A stretch of DNA of 64,000 bases from Rhizobiales bacterium PAR1. Its GTDB lineage: Bacteria > Pseudomonadota > Alphaproteobacteria > Rhizobiales > Beijerinckiaceae. The stretch spans positions 1-64,000 of the forward strand of contig NKIW01000003.1 of the NCBI GenBank assembly GCA_002256205.1, written 5' to 3'. Under the pieces are notes generated by a model. The model saw only the letters and a program-made list of their open reading frames with translations, had not been told where the DNA came from and made no database searches. A program made the position numbers and the translations under genes. Below, in pieces: positions 44,604-52,683 of the stretch (its first letter is position 1; each line of letters starts with the position of its first letter).

Positions 44604-45203
44604 TTACTTGGTCGCCGCGTCGAACATTTCCGCCACGTATTCCCAGTTCACCATGTGCTCGATGAACGCCTTGAGATAATCCGGGCGGCGATTGCGGTAA
44701 TCGATGTAATAGGAGTGCTCCCAGACGTCGCAGCCGAGGATCGGCGAGGCACCGGTCACGAGCGGGCTTTCGCCATTCGCGGACTTGGCGACGATGATCT
44801 TGCCATCCTTCACGGCGAGCCAGGACCAGCCCGAGCCGAACTGCGTCACGCCGGCCTGAATGAAGTCTTCCTTCATTTTCTCGACCGAGCCGAGATCCTC
44901 GATGATCTTCTTTTCGAGCTTGCCGGGGATCGCGCCGCCGCCATTCGGCTTCATCCAGCGCCAAAAGTGGAGGTGGTTGTAATGCTGGCCAGCATTGTTG
45001 AACAGGCCGGCGTTCTTGCCGAACGAGCCCTTGACGATCTCTTCAAGGCTCTTGCCTTCCCACTCCGAACCCTTGAGCAGGTTGTTGCCGTTGTTCACAT
45101 AAGCCAGATGGTGCTTATCGTGATGATATTCCAAGGTTTCCTTGGACATGTAGGGCTGGAGGGCGTCGTGGGCATAGGGAAGATCGGGCAGGGTAAAGGA
45201 CAT
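44604..45203 (-). CDS. sodB: Superoxide dismutase, Fe/Mn type
   Basis: 199 residues, dismutates superoxide in the cytoplasm. Metal ligands sit in LEYHHDKHHLAYV (His), AGQHYNHLHFWRWM (His) and CDVWEHSYYIDYRN (Asp, His). The HFWRWMKP and FGSGWSWL patterns fit the iron-type subgroup common in alphaproteobacteria, though metal use cannot be proven from sequence. AGGAA precedes the start; the gene has its own terminator and is probably monocistronic. Confidence 0.96.
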   Translation of the reverse strand: MSFTLPDLPYAHDALQPYMSKETLEYHHDKHHLAYVNNGNNLLKGSEWEGKSLEEIVKGSFGKNAGLFNNAGQHYNHLHFWRWMKPNGGGAIPGKLEKKIIEDLGSVEKMKEDFIQAGVTQFGSGWSWLAVKDGKIIVAKSANGESPLVTGASPILGCDVWEHSYYIDYRNRRPDYLKAFIEHMVNWEYVAEMFDAATK

Positions 45204-45372
45204 GGGGAGTTCCTCGATCGGGTCAAATTCGAAAGGTGGTGCGTTGCGCCACGCCCCTTCTAATTAGGTCGCCTTGAGGCAAGTGGCAATCGCCAGCAGC
45301 GTCGGTTTGCACCGTTTGCGCGGACGACATTAGCCATTTGCCGAGATCAACCGTGATTTTGCCGACAATTCA

Positions 45373-45399
45373 GTGTATTCTCTCAATATCTGAATACAC
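45373..45399. promoter_or_regulatory. 8-bp inverted repeat upstream of the 45435 membrane protein gene
   Basis: GTGTATTC, 11 bases, GAATACAC. The arms are perfect and lie 36 bp before the start codon, in the region shared by the divergent sodB and 45435 genes. It could be a dimeric regulator site; no regulator is known for it. Confidence 0.45.
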
Positions 45400-45434
45400 A
45401 TTGCCGTTGCTTGTTGCGTTTGAAAGGCCTGTTG

Positions 45435-46514
45435 ATGATCCCTGCCATCTTTGTGTTGGCGTCCCTCCTGCTGGTCTCCGCCGCCCTTGCACTCGTTGCT
45501 GCGATCAATCTGGTCCCAACGGATTTCGGGTTCACTTACGCTCAAGTCGCCGCCGTACTGTTGAGTGCAGGCACCATCACGCTCGCGATCGGTCTGGCGA
45601 CGCGGGTGTTGAATCGTCAGTTGCGCCGTATGGCTTCGGCGCTCGAGGATAACCTCAAAGTGACGCACACGCCGGTGGAGGCGCCGCTGACGGCACCGGT
45701 CGCTGCCTCGCATGAAGCAGAATCTGCCATTGAAACAGAGCGTCCGGCGCTCGGCACTGTCGCGGCGGTCGGCGCGGCAGGGATTGCTGCTGGCGCCCTT
45801 GTCGCGGGCTCCCACGTCCTTGCGGATCACGCAGAGGCACCGGGAATAGTTCCGGAAAACACCCACGATGCGGCTACGCCTGCTGTCAGCGATCGGATGA
45901 TGGAAGAGCTGGAAAGCGATCTTTTCGCCCTTGCCCCAGTTGTGGCCGAAACACCGGTTGTGGAAGCGCCGATCATGGAATGTCCTGCGCAAGAGGCTCT
46001 CTTGCCAGCCGATACGCCGACGCAGGATGTCGCCGAACGGGATCCGGCTCCGCTCGCCGTTGCGGAAAAAGCGCTGGCTGCTGTCGAGAAGTCGCAGTTC
46101 GGACAGGATTTCGACCTGAGTCCGGATTTCACCCTGCCGCTCACCTTGCCGCCTGACCCCATTCCGGCGCCTCAGCCCTTGCAGCAGAGCGAGCCGGACG
46201 GGACTGTCGCGCAAGAACCTCAGCCTCCCGAACCTCAGCCTCCGGAACCTCCGCCGGTAGAACCCGCTGTTGAAGCCGTACCCGCACCACAGCCCGGCCT
46301 GATCGCGGATGCGGATCTCGCCGCGCTGGCCGAAGATATGCTACCGCCTCTGGCACCGATCTCGACGCTGGAAGTCGTGGGCGCCTACGATTCAGCCGGC
46401 ACGCGCTTTACGATGTATTCCGATGGTTCGGTGACCGCTGCGGGACCGGAAGGCGAGACGCGCTTTCGCACGCTCGATGATCTTCGTCGCCATCTCGGTA
46501 CGCATCAGGGCTGA
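45435..46514 (+). CDS. Membrane-anchored Pro/Ala-rich protein (unknown)
   Basis: 359 residues. Two N-terminal transmembrane helices (IFVLASLLLVSAALALVAAI and AAVLLSAGTITLAIGLATRV) precede a long low-complexity Ala/Pro/Glu-rich region that includes QPPEPQPPEPPPVEP. The C-terminus holds a short ordered motif, FTMYSDGSVTAAGPEG and FRTLDDLRRHLG, also seen at the ends of other rhizobial hypothetical proteins. The function is unknown. The start is placed at 45435 with AAAGG upstream; a longer frame begins at 45411. Polyproline stretches make it a plausible client of EF-P. Confidence 0.75.
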   Translation: MIPAIFVLASLLLVSAALALVAAINLVPTDFGFTYAQVAAVLLSAGTITLAIGLATRVLNRQLRRMASALEDNLKVTHTPVEAPLTAPVAASHEAESAIETERPALGTVAAVGAAGIAAGALVAGSHVLADHAEAPGIVPENTHDAATPAVSDRMMEELESDLFALAPVVAETPVVEAPIMECPAQEALLPADTPTQDVAERDPAPLAVAEKALAAVEKSQFGQDFDLSPDFTLPLTLPPDPIPAPQPLQQSEPDGTVAQEPQPPEPQPPEPPPVEPAVEAVPAPQPGLIADADLAALAEDMLPPLAPISTLEVVGAYDSAGTRFTMYSDGSVTAAGPEGETRFRTLDDLRRHLGTHQG

Positions 46515-46516
46515 AA

Positions 46517-48655
46517 TCAGACCTGAGCTTCCGGCACGGTGCCCGTCACTTCCATCGCAAAGGCAAAGACCCGCGCGATATCGGCGAGTTGCTCGAAGCG
46601 ACCTGACGCCCCGCCGTGGCCCGCGCCCATGTTGGTGTGGAGCAGGATGGGGCCGCCTCCGGTCATGGTCGCGCGCAGTTTGGCGACGAATTTCGCCGGT
46701 TCCCAGTAGGTCACGCGCGGATCGGAAAGCCCTCCCGTGACGAGCATCGGCGGGTAGTGCTTCGCGGCGATGTTATCGTAGGGCGAATAGCCCAGCATCG
46801 TGTCGAAGGTTGCCTTGTCCTCGATCGGGTTGCCCCATTCCACCCATTCCGGCGGGGTGAGCGGCAGCGTGGGATCGAGGATTGTGTTGAGACTATCGAC
46901 GAAGGGGACTTCGGCAACGATGCCGGCGAATTTCTCGCCCGCCATATTGGCGATAGCGCCCATCAGCATGCCGCCGGCGGAAACACCATTGGCGACGATG
47001 CGCTTCGGCGCGGCGTATTTCTCCGCAACGAGAAAATCGGCGACAGCAATGAAGTCGAGGAAGGTGTTAACCTTTTTCTCGCGCTTGCCGTCGCGGTACC
47101 AGCCGAAGCCCTTCTCCATGCCACCGCGGACATGGGCGAGCACATAGACAAATCCGCGATCGACAAGGCTCAACCGTTCCGTTTCGAAATCGGCCTCGAG
47201 CGCATGGCCATAGGAGCCATAACCGTAGAGGAGAGCCGGCGCGGTGCCATCGCGCGGAGTATCCTTGCGCGACAGGATTGTCACCGGGACCATGACGCCA
47301 TCATGGCTCGGCGCAAAGACACGCTCGACGCGATAGAGGCTTGCGTCATGCCCGGAGGGAACCTCCTGAACCTTCAGGATGGTCTCTTCGCCGGTCCGGA
47401 GGTTGCGATCGAGCGTCATTTCGGGCTCAGTCGGCGAGGAAAAGCAAAGACGCAGCGTGTCGCTGACATATTCGAGCCCGACCATGCCGGAGATGTCGCC
47501 GACCGCTGCGCGCGGCGCGAACACCTGATCTTCGCCGCTCGTCCAGTTGCGAACGCGGATACGCGGACCATCCTCGCCGAGGTCGGACCAGATCAGCCAG
47601 TCCTCCAGCACGTTGAGGGATTCGAGCACGCGCCCTGGCGTTTCGGGAACCAGCAGCAGCGCCTTGGTGATGTCGGTTTGCCCGACAGGTAGCGAGACAA
47701 TCCGGAAGTCCGGTGCCTTAAAGCCTGCTTCGCCGCCATGGTTGGTGCGGATAATGAGATTCCCGGCGTGATGTTCGATGTCATATTCGATGCCCTGAAC
47801 GCGGGGAAAGATTGGCGCCGGGACTTCGGAGGGATCATCAAGATCGAGCAGCAGCACCTCACTGGTCTCGTGGTCGTGCACCGAGATGAAACCGTAACGG
47901 TCATCCTGCGTGCAATCGAGCGAGACGAACCAGCCCGTATCGACTTCGCGAAAGATCTCGACATCTGCGGCCTGTCTGTCACCAAGCTTGTGGCGCATCA
48001 CACGATAGGGCCGCTGCGATTTATCGAGTTCGATGTAATAGAAGAACGTGTTGTCGCGACCCCAGACAACCTCACCACTGGTGCGGGAGAGCTTGTCGCT
48101 GTCCTTGCCGGTGGCGAGATCGCGGATGCGGATCACGTAGCTTTCCGCGCCGGTGGTATCGGCGGCCCATGCCATCAGCGCGTGGTTCGGCGAAGGCAAC
48201 ACCGCTCCGATATCGAAGTAGTCAAAGGCGCGCGCCTCTTTCGGTCCGTCGAGCAGGACTTCTTCCCGTTTCGAATCAACGGGCTTGCGGCAGAACACGG
48301 GGTATTGCTGTCGCTTGCGGAAGCGCTCGTAATAGAGATAGGCGCCATCCCGGATTGGCGGCTCGGATTCGTCTTCCCGGATGCGACCGCGCATCTCGGC
48401 GATCAGCCCCTTCTGCAGGTCTTCGAGCGGCCTTAGGGCCTCCGCAGTAAAGGCATTCTCGCGCTTGAGGTAAGCGCCGATTTCCACCGGCACCGCCTTG
48501 GGGTTTTCGATAACTTCCTGCCAGTTTTTCGCCCGGAGCCAAGCATAGGAATCCTCCAGGCGCACGCCGTGGACTGTACGGCTCGTCGGGCGCGGCTCGG
48601 CCACGGGCGGCTTGCGGGTGAGGTGGGAAAACGGCGTCACTGTCGTTTTGTCCAT
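46517..48655 (-). CDS. ptrB: Oligopeptidase B (S9A serine peptidase)
   Basis: Cytoplasmic peptidase of 712 residues that cuts short peptides after Arg or Lys. An N-terminal beta-propeller (about 70-420) covers a C-terminal alpha/beta hydrolase. In the latter are YGYGSYG, HVRGGMEKGFGWYRDG, the catalytic Ser in GVSAGGMLMG, and a late His in GAGHGGASGRF. AGGAAA precedes the start. It is convergent with the 45435 gene (2 bp apart). Confidence 0.95.
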   Translation of the reverse strand: MDKTTVTPFSHLTRKPPVAEPRPTSRTVHGVRLEDSYAWLRAKNWQEVIENPKAVPVEIGAYLKRENAFTAEALRPLEDLQKGLIAEMRGRIREDESEPPIRDGAYLYYERFRKRQQYPVFCRKPVDSKREEVLLDGPKEARAFDYFDIGAVLPSPNHALMAWAADTTGAESYVIRIRDLATGKDSDKLSRTSGEVVWGRDNTFFYYIELDKSQRPYRVMRHKLGDRQAADVEIFREVDTGWFVSLDCTQDDRYGFISVHDHETSEVLLLDLDDPSEVPAPIFPRVQGIEYDIEHHAGNLIIRTNHGGEAGFKAPDFRIVSLPVGQTDITKALLLVPETPGRVLESLNVLEDWLIWSDLGEDGPRIRVRNWTSGEDQVFAPRAAVGDISGMVGLEYVSDTLRLCFSSPTEPEMTLDRNLRTGEETILKVQEVPSGHDASLYRVERVFAPSHDGVMVPVTILSRKDTPRDGTAPALLYGYGSYGHALEADFETERLSLVDRGFVYVLAHVRGGMEKGFGWYRDGKREKKVNTFLDFIAVADFLVAEKYAAPKRIVANGVSAGGMLMGAIANMAGEKFAGIVAEVPFVDSLNTILDPTLPLTPPEWVEWGNPIEDKATFDTMLGYSPYDNIAAKHYPPMLVTGGLSDPRVTYWEPAKFVAKLRATMTGGGPILLHTNMGAGHGGASGRFEQLADIARVFAFAMEVTGTVPEAQV

Positions 48656-48742
48656 CGCTGCTTTCCTGCTTGGGTGCTGTGGCTCGGGCAGATGCTCGCG
48701 TGGAAGCGATAATCCGCCCTTGCGCTGGTTGCCAGCGGGAAA

Positions 48743-49144
48743 TCAATCCGCTTTGAAGTTAAAGGCGGCCCCGTTGATGCAATAACGCAGCCCGGTTGGT
48801 CGCGGCCCATCCGGGAAAACATGACCAAGGTGCCCGTCACAGGTCGCGCAGCGAACCTCGATCCGGCGCATGCCATACGAAGTGTCCTCGTAGGTTGTGA
48901 CCGCTTCGGCGTTTTCAGGCTCGAAGAAGCTGGGCCACCCGGTGCCTGATTCGAACTTCGAATCGGTGCCAAATAGCGGCGATTCACAGCCTGCACAGCA
49001 AAAAACACCCTTCCGCTTCTCTTCAAGGAACGGCCCGGTGAACGCGCATTCCGTGCCGTGTCCGCGCAATACGCGATATTGCTCGGGAGTCAGGATCTCC
49101 TTCCATTCCGCATCCGTTTTGATCACTTTGTGTCTTGAAATCAT
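48743..49144 (-). CDS. msrB: Peptide-methionine (R)-S-oxide reductase MsrB
   Basis: 133 residues, repairs the R-form of oxidised methionine. It has two zinc-binding CxxC pairs (CCAGC, CATCDGH), SGTGWPSFFEP, GHVFPDGPRPTGLRYCING with the catalytic Cys. The start at 49144 has GGAGGGAAG upstream. A 17-bp palindrome lies 28 bp before the start. It follows ptrB's direction, but with ptrB downstream and 87 bp between them the two could share a transcript. Confidence 0.95.
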   Translation of the reverse strand: MISRHKVIKTDAEWKEILTPEQYRVLRGHGTECAFTGPFLEEKRKGVFCCAGCESPLFGTDSKFESGTGWPSFFEPENAEAVTTYEDTSYGMRRIEVRCATCDGHLGHVFPDGPRPTGLRYCINGAAFNFKAD

Positions 49145-49490
49145 TGGAGTCTTCCCTCCCTCAGGAAACCTAAAGATAGTCTATCTTTGATATTCAACAA
49201 CCGCACTTCACGTAAATATGAGTGAATGTTGATCATGGAAGTAGAGGTGAATTTTCGCCTGTTTGTTTTGTGAATCAGCAATCCTTGTTTCGAATTTTCC
49301 GGGCTTGGACTATAAAGTCTTGAAAAAGGCACGATAAAGAAGCATCTCTTGCGTCCTTCTGGTCTGCGAGCCTGTTTGAGCTTGAAGTGATGAGATCAGG
49401 AGGGCTCACGAACGTGCTTATGGAATTTCTCACGTCGAGCGCATTCACCACGTCATTTCTCTGGTGCGCTCGGATCAAAAGGAAGTGAAA
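49145..49490. other. Intergenic region between msrB and mucR
   Basis: This 346-bp stretch separates divergent genes and contains no credible ORF. It is more AT-rich than the flanking genes. The one clear element is the palindrome at 49172-49188. A TATAAAG motif at about 49312 could belong to a mucR promoter, but no convincing -35 was found. Confidence 0.6.
49172..49188. promoter_or_regulatory. 17-bp perfect palindrome in the msrB promoter region
   Basis: AAAGATAG, one base, CTATCTTT. Read on the minus strand its right half supplies TATCTT, a possible -10 with TTGTTG 16 bp upstream, so a bound regulator would block msrB transcription. The regulator is unknown. Confidence 0.5.
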
Positions 49491-49907
49491 ATGGCTGGCG
49501 CTGTTGAACAAGGTGACTTGATTGAATTGGCGGCCGAGATTGTCTCGGCCTATGTAAGCAACAACTCGGTTCCTGCCGCGGACCTGCCGGGACTGATCAA
49601 CGAAGTCTTCGTAGCGCTGACGCGTGTCGGAACGCCGATCGCGGAAGTGGCCTCCGAGCCGCTCAAGCCCGCCGTTTCCGTCAAGAAATCGGTCAATACC
49701 GATTACATTATCTGCCTCGAGGACGGCAAGAAGTTCAAATCGCTCAAGCGGCATCTCCGGACGCAGTATAACATGTCGCCGGAACAGTATCGCGAGAAGT
49801 GGGGTCTTCCGAGCGATTATCCGATGGTGGCGCCGAACTATGCAGCCGCCCGCTCGCGCCTGGCGAAGGAAATGGGTCTCGGTCAGCAGCGTCGACGTAG
49901 CCGTTGA
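49491..49907 (+). CDS. mucR: MucR/Ros-family transcriptional regulator
   Basis: About 138 residues. The DNA-binding half has the MucR pattern [20 protein letters not shown], then [20 protein letters not shown] and [17 protein letters not shown]. Only one Cys is present where Ros has a CxxC pair, as in several MucR proteins with altered or no zinc coordination. MucR proteins are nucleoid-like repressors of AT-rich promoters and control exopolysaccharide, motility and cell-cycle genes in Hyphomicrobiales. The start at 49491 has AAAAGGAAG before it. A strong terminator follows. Confidence 0.92.
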   Translation: MAGAVEQGDLIELAAEIVSAYVSNNSVPAADLPGLINEVFVALTRVGTPIAEVASEPLKPAVSVKKSVNTDYIICLEDGKKFKSLKRHLRTQYNMSPEQYREKWGLPSDYPMVAPNYAAARSRLAKEMGLGQQRRRSR

Positions 49908-49930
49908 GACTCTCCTTTCCGGATTGTCAA

Positions 49931-49958
49931 TGAGGCGCCTTGGGCGCCTCATTTTTTT
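49931..49958 (+). terminator. Intrinsic terminator of mucR
   Basis: TGAGGCGCC, loop TTG, GGCGCCTCA, then seven T. It isolates mucR from the downstream gene pair. Confidence 0.92.
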
Positions 49959-49987
49959 GAGACAAGTTGCCGCATTTGACCAAAAAC

Positions 49988-50002
49988 TTAATTAAATCTT
50001 AC
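49988..50002 (+). promoter_or_regulatory. CtrA-like site upstream of the GafYZ-like pair
   Basis: TTAA, seven bases, TTAC, one base away from the CtrA consensus TTAA-N7-TTAA. It lies in the AT-rich region upstream of the two putative GTA activator genes. CtrA is known to control GTA activation in Rhodobacter, which makes the position meaningful, but a site this short can occur by chance. Confidence 0.4.
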
Positions 50003-50008
50003 CGCAAA

Positions 50009-50029
50009 GGTTTATTCTTGGTTTATTCT
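50009..50029 (+). repeat. Direct repeat GGTTTATTCT x2, 11-bp period
   Basis: GGTTTATTCT occurs at 50009-50018 and again at 50020-50029. The 11-bp spacing puts both copies on the same face of the helix, as in tandem operator sites. No regulator is assigned; the AT-rich content would suit MucR. Confidence 0.5.
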
Positions 50030-50148
50030 AGCTCAGAAAACGGGGATAAATAATTCGGATTTGATCAGTATTTGATTATTTTGCTTGAACAAGCATTGAG
50101 AGCCTAAGTAACCTAACTTTCGGGGAGAGGTGTTTAGGAGATTAGATC

Positions 50149-50595
50149 ATGGAGCTGGATTCGCTTCCTTCTCTGTTTGTAAGCAATATGAAAGTAGTGC
50201 CTCTTAGAATTTCAAAACGACGCGGGAATTTCAAATCAACTGTAACGGTTCTTGCGATGCGCCGTGCCTTGAGTGAGCGGATCAGCGAGTCCTGCGCTGC
50301 GGCTTGGCGGGCTGTCCCCTCGATGGAATTGCGATGCCAGAGCCGCCGGACGGCCAGGGTGGCTTCAGCACGGCAGGCTGCCATTTATTTTGCGCATGTT
50401 GTCTTTGCCGCCAACCTCACGCGCGCTGGCGGGATTTTCGGTCGCGATCGGACGACCGCCCGGCATGCCTGCTCGCGCATGGAAGATTGGCGCGATGATG
50501 GACGGATCGATCGGGCTTTTGATGCGCTTGAGCCCGCGCTGCGCACCTGGGTCGAGGCCTTTGCCACGAAAAACGAGCCGGGAGATCAGTCATGA
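50149..50595 (+). CDS. DnaA-domain-IV-like HTH protein (GafA N-terminal/GafY-like)
   Basis: 148 residues. The C-terminal half (about 70-140) resembles the DNA-binding domain IV of DnaA: AIYFAHVVFAANLTRAGGIF, then GRDRTTARHACSRMED, matching the DnaA signature in which RTT and HAC contact DNA. There is no AAA+ domain, so it is a transcription factor-like derivative. In GTA-bearing alphaproteobacteria this domain forms the first part of the activator GafA or a separate protein followed by a DUF6456 protein. The gene has AGGAG before the ATG and overlaps the next gene by 4 bp (ATGA). Confidence 0.8.
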   Translation: MELDSLPSLFVSNMKVVPLRISKRRGNFKSTVTVLAMRRALSERISESCAAAWRAVPSMELRCQSRRTARVASARQAAIYFAHVVFAANLTRAGGIFGRDRTTARHACSRMEDWRDDGRIDRAFDALEPALRTWVEAFATKNEPGDQS

Positions 50596-51473
50596 CCGCC
50601 GGGCGCGGAACAATCCGCCCCCACGGTGTCGCACCATCGGCGAGAGCGCTATCGCAGGAATGTCGGCGTCTTGGGCGCCAGTTATTGAGTCGGATGGCGG
50701 AAAGCAATCTGGAGGCGGAGCGTCGGGGCGACCAGATTGTCCTGCTCAAACCGGGGAGTCGGGTGAGTGTCGCCGCCGGAATGCCGACCGGAGTCCTCGC
50801 GGAATTGCTGCATTCCGGCGCGGTTCGATGCCTCTCGAAAGCCGGGAAAACGGTGTTCACGATCACCGATGAAGGGCGTGCGCGGCTTCGTCGAGAGATG
50901 GCAGGCGGCGATCCTTTTGCCAGTCAGCATCGCGTGCTTGAAACACGTGAGATCGCCGGCAAGGAAGGGCGCGAGACTGTTCGGGTGAACACGCGCGAAG
51001 ACCCGCTGGAGTTCTTCCGGCGCGGACGGGAAGGCGGACGCCTTGTCGGTGCGGCCGAGATCGAAGCGGCGGACCGGCTACGGCGTGATCTGGCCATGGC
51101 ACAGGCCATTCCGCAGGTAACGGCAAACTGGTCGCGTCTCGTGGTGGATGGTGCGGGCTTTCATCCCGGCCTGACCAAATCGGAGGCGATCCTCGAAGCC
51201 CGACGGCGGGTTGATACGGCGATGCGCGCCGTGGGGCCTGACTTCGCGAATATCCTGATGGATATCTGCGGCTTTTCGAAAGGGCTTGAGGCTTTCGAGA
51301 AGGAGCACGCCTTGCCACTTCGCTCCGGCAAGGTTGTCGTGGGATTGGCCTTCCGGGCTCTGGCCCGCCACTACGGGCTTGCCAATGCCGCGCGAGGTCC
51401 GGCTTCGGCACCGATCCGGCAGTGGGGGGCGGAGGGGTATAGGCCTGCCCTGAAAACCGCCATGAAGCGGTGA
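50592..51473 (+). CDS. DUF6456 protein (GafA C-terminal/GafZ-like)
   Basis: 293 residues. An N-terminal winged-helix-like part is followed by a C-terminal DUF6456 region (about 200-275) with RRRVDTAMRAVGPDFANILM, DICGFSKGLEAFEKEH and VVGLAFRALARHYG. Translationally coupled to the DnaA-like gene. Together they have the domain order of the single-chain GTA activator GafA; in Caulobacter the split pair GafY/GafZ activates the GTA cluster and GafZ is reported to act as an antiterminator. I infer the equivalence from domain type, gene order and the nearby GTA genes; which of Y or Z matches which gene should be checked. Confidence 0.75.
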   Translation: MTAGRGTIRPHGVAPSARALSQECRRLGRQLLSRMAESNLEAERRGDQIVLLKPGSRVSVAAGMPTGVLAELLHSGAVRCLSKAGKTVFTITDEGRARLRREMAGGDPFASQHRVLETREIAGKEGRETVRVNTREDPLEFFRRGREGGRLVGAAEIEAADRLRRDLAMAQAIPQVTANWSRLVVDGAGFHPGLTKSEAILEARRRVDTAMRAVGPDFANILMDICGFSKGLEAFEKEHALPLRSGKVVVGLAFRALARHYGLANAARGPASAPIRQWGAEGYRPALKTAMKR

Positions 51474-51517
51474 GAACCTGTAACGCCGGTGATCCTCGTG
51501 ATGACCGGCGTTATACC

Positions 51518-51934
51518 TTAGCCTTTTGCGGCTTCGGCCTTGATCCGGGCCACCATCGAGGCAAGCCCGTTCGAGCGCTGTGCCGTCAGATGATCCTTGA
51601 GACCGATCTCGCCGAAAAAGGCCTGCGCATCGAAGGTCGCGATGTCCCGGATTGCGCGACCGTTGAACATTGCGATCACGAGCGCGACGAGGCCTTTGAC
51701 GATCAAGGCGTCGCTGTCACCACGAATATCAAGGGTTGAGCTATCGGCGCTTCGGGCCATCGTCAGCCAGACCTGGCTCGCGCAGCCCTGCACCTTGTGG
51801 GCATCGGTATAGGCATCCTCCGGGAGCGGTGGCATCGCCCGACCGAGATCGATCAGATAGCGATAGCGATCGTCCCAATCGTCAAGAAAAGCGAGATCAT
51901 CGCGGATCGCCTGCAAAACGGCATTCTCGGCCAT
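51518..51934 (-). CDS. sufE: SufE sulfur-acceptor protein
   Basis: 138 residues. SufE takes persulfide sulfur from the cysteine desulfurase SufS and passes it to the SufBCD scaffold for iron-sulfur cluster assembly. The acceptor Cys is in KVQGCASQVWL, and LIDLGRAMPPLPE and RSNGLASMVARIK are family-typical. The start at 51934 has GAGGA; a longer frame to 52000 is unsupported. No other suf genes are adjacent. It is convergent with the GafZ-like gene. Confidence 0.93.
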   Translation of the reverse strand: MAENAVLQAIRDDLAFLDDWDDRYRYLIDLGRAMPPLPEDAYTDAHKVQGCASQVWLTMARSADSSTLDIRGDSDALIVKGLVALVIAMFNGRAIRDIATFDAQAFFGEIGLKDHLTAQRSNGLASMVARIKAEAAKG

Positions 51935-52054
51935 GGAAATCCTCATCGGAGAAACGCGTCGCGTTCGGGTCTTTCCGGTGAGTGGGGCGGTGCGGGCCAA
52001 GCGTCAAGCCCCATCTGCCGTCAAGCCCCATCTGCCTTCAGGCCTCAAGCGCTA

Positions 52055-52378
52055 TCAGGTTCCCTTGCGGGGATGCAGCATCGCCGGACGAATGGGCGGG
52101 AGAGGGAATTCCACTGCCGTAACCGGGGTCGGGGGCGTCTTGAGCGACGTGACAGCCGAAATCTTGCCGGTGTGAGCGGGGGGCTCGCTCTGTGGGCCTC
52201 CGGCGGCATGGCGCAAGACCTGCTGGCAAAGCTCGGCCTTGTCGAGGCAGGCGGCGACAAGCGCACGGGGGGCTTCAACGGCGACTTCTGATGCCACGCG
52301 TGCCGCATCCTGCCGCGAGGCTTCCGCGCCATGCATGAAATAGATCGCAGTGATGGCCGCCGTGATGCGCCAGAGCAT
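52055..52378 (-). CDS. Small exported Pro-rich hypothetical protein
   Basis: 107 residues with a signal-like N-terminus (LWRITAAITAIYFMHGAEA), an Ala-rich middle with two Cys (AACLDKAELCQQ) and a Pro/Thr-rich tail. No family was recognised. GAGGAG precedes the start at 52378. Codon use is like that of the neighbours. Confidence 0.6.
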   Translation of the reverse strand: MLWRITAAITAIYFMHGAEASRQDAARVASEVAVEAPRALVAACLDKAELCQQVLRHAAGGPQSEPPAHTGKISAVTSLKTPPTPVTAVEFPLPPIRPAMLHPRKGT

Positions 52379-52683
52379 TCGCCTGTCTCCTCGTTGCCCC
52401 AACCATAGGCCCAGCCCTCTGAGAGGACCGTTCCGGGATTCGCTCAAATTTTAGGAAACTGCCGAATTGTTCGGTTCAACCTGCGGCAGACAACAGGCAA
52501 AACGCTTTGAGTCGTCGGGTTTGGAGAGAGGTTGTTCACCATAGGCTTCAAAACCCTCGAGCCATCCCGCGGAAGGGGCGGGAATCGCGGTTGCTCGTTG
52601 CTGATCTTAGGCTCCGCTTAATATCGCCCGGCGCATTTTCCGCCTCGGGGTTGGGGTAAAACAGAACGGGAAACCGGACGTCC

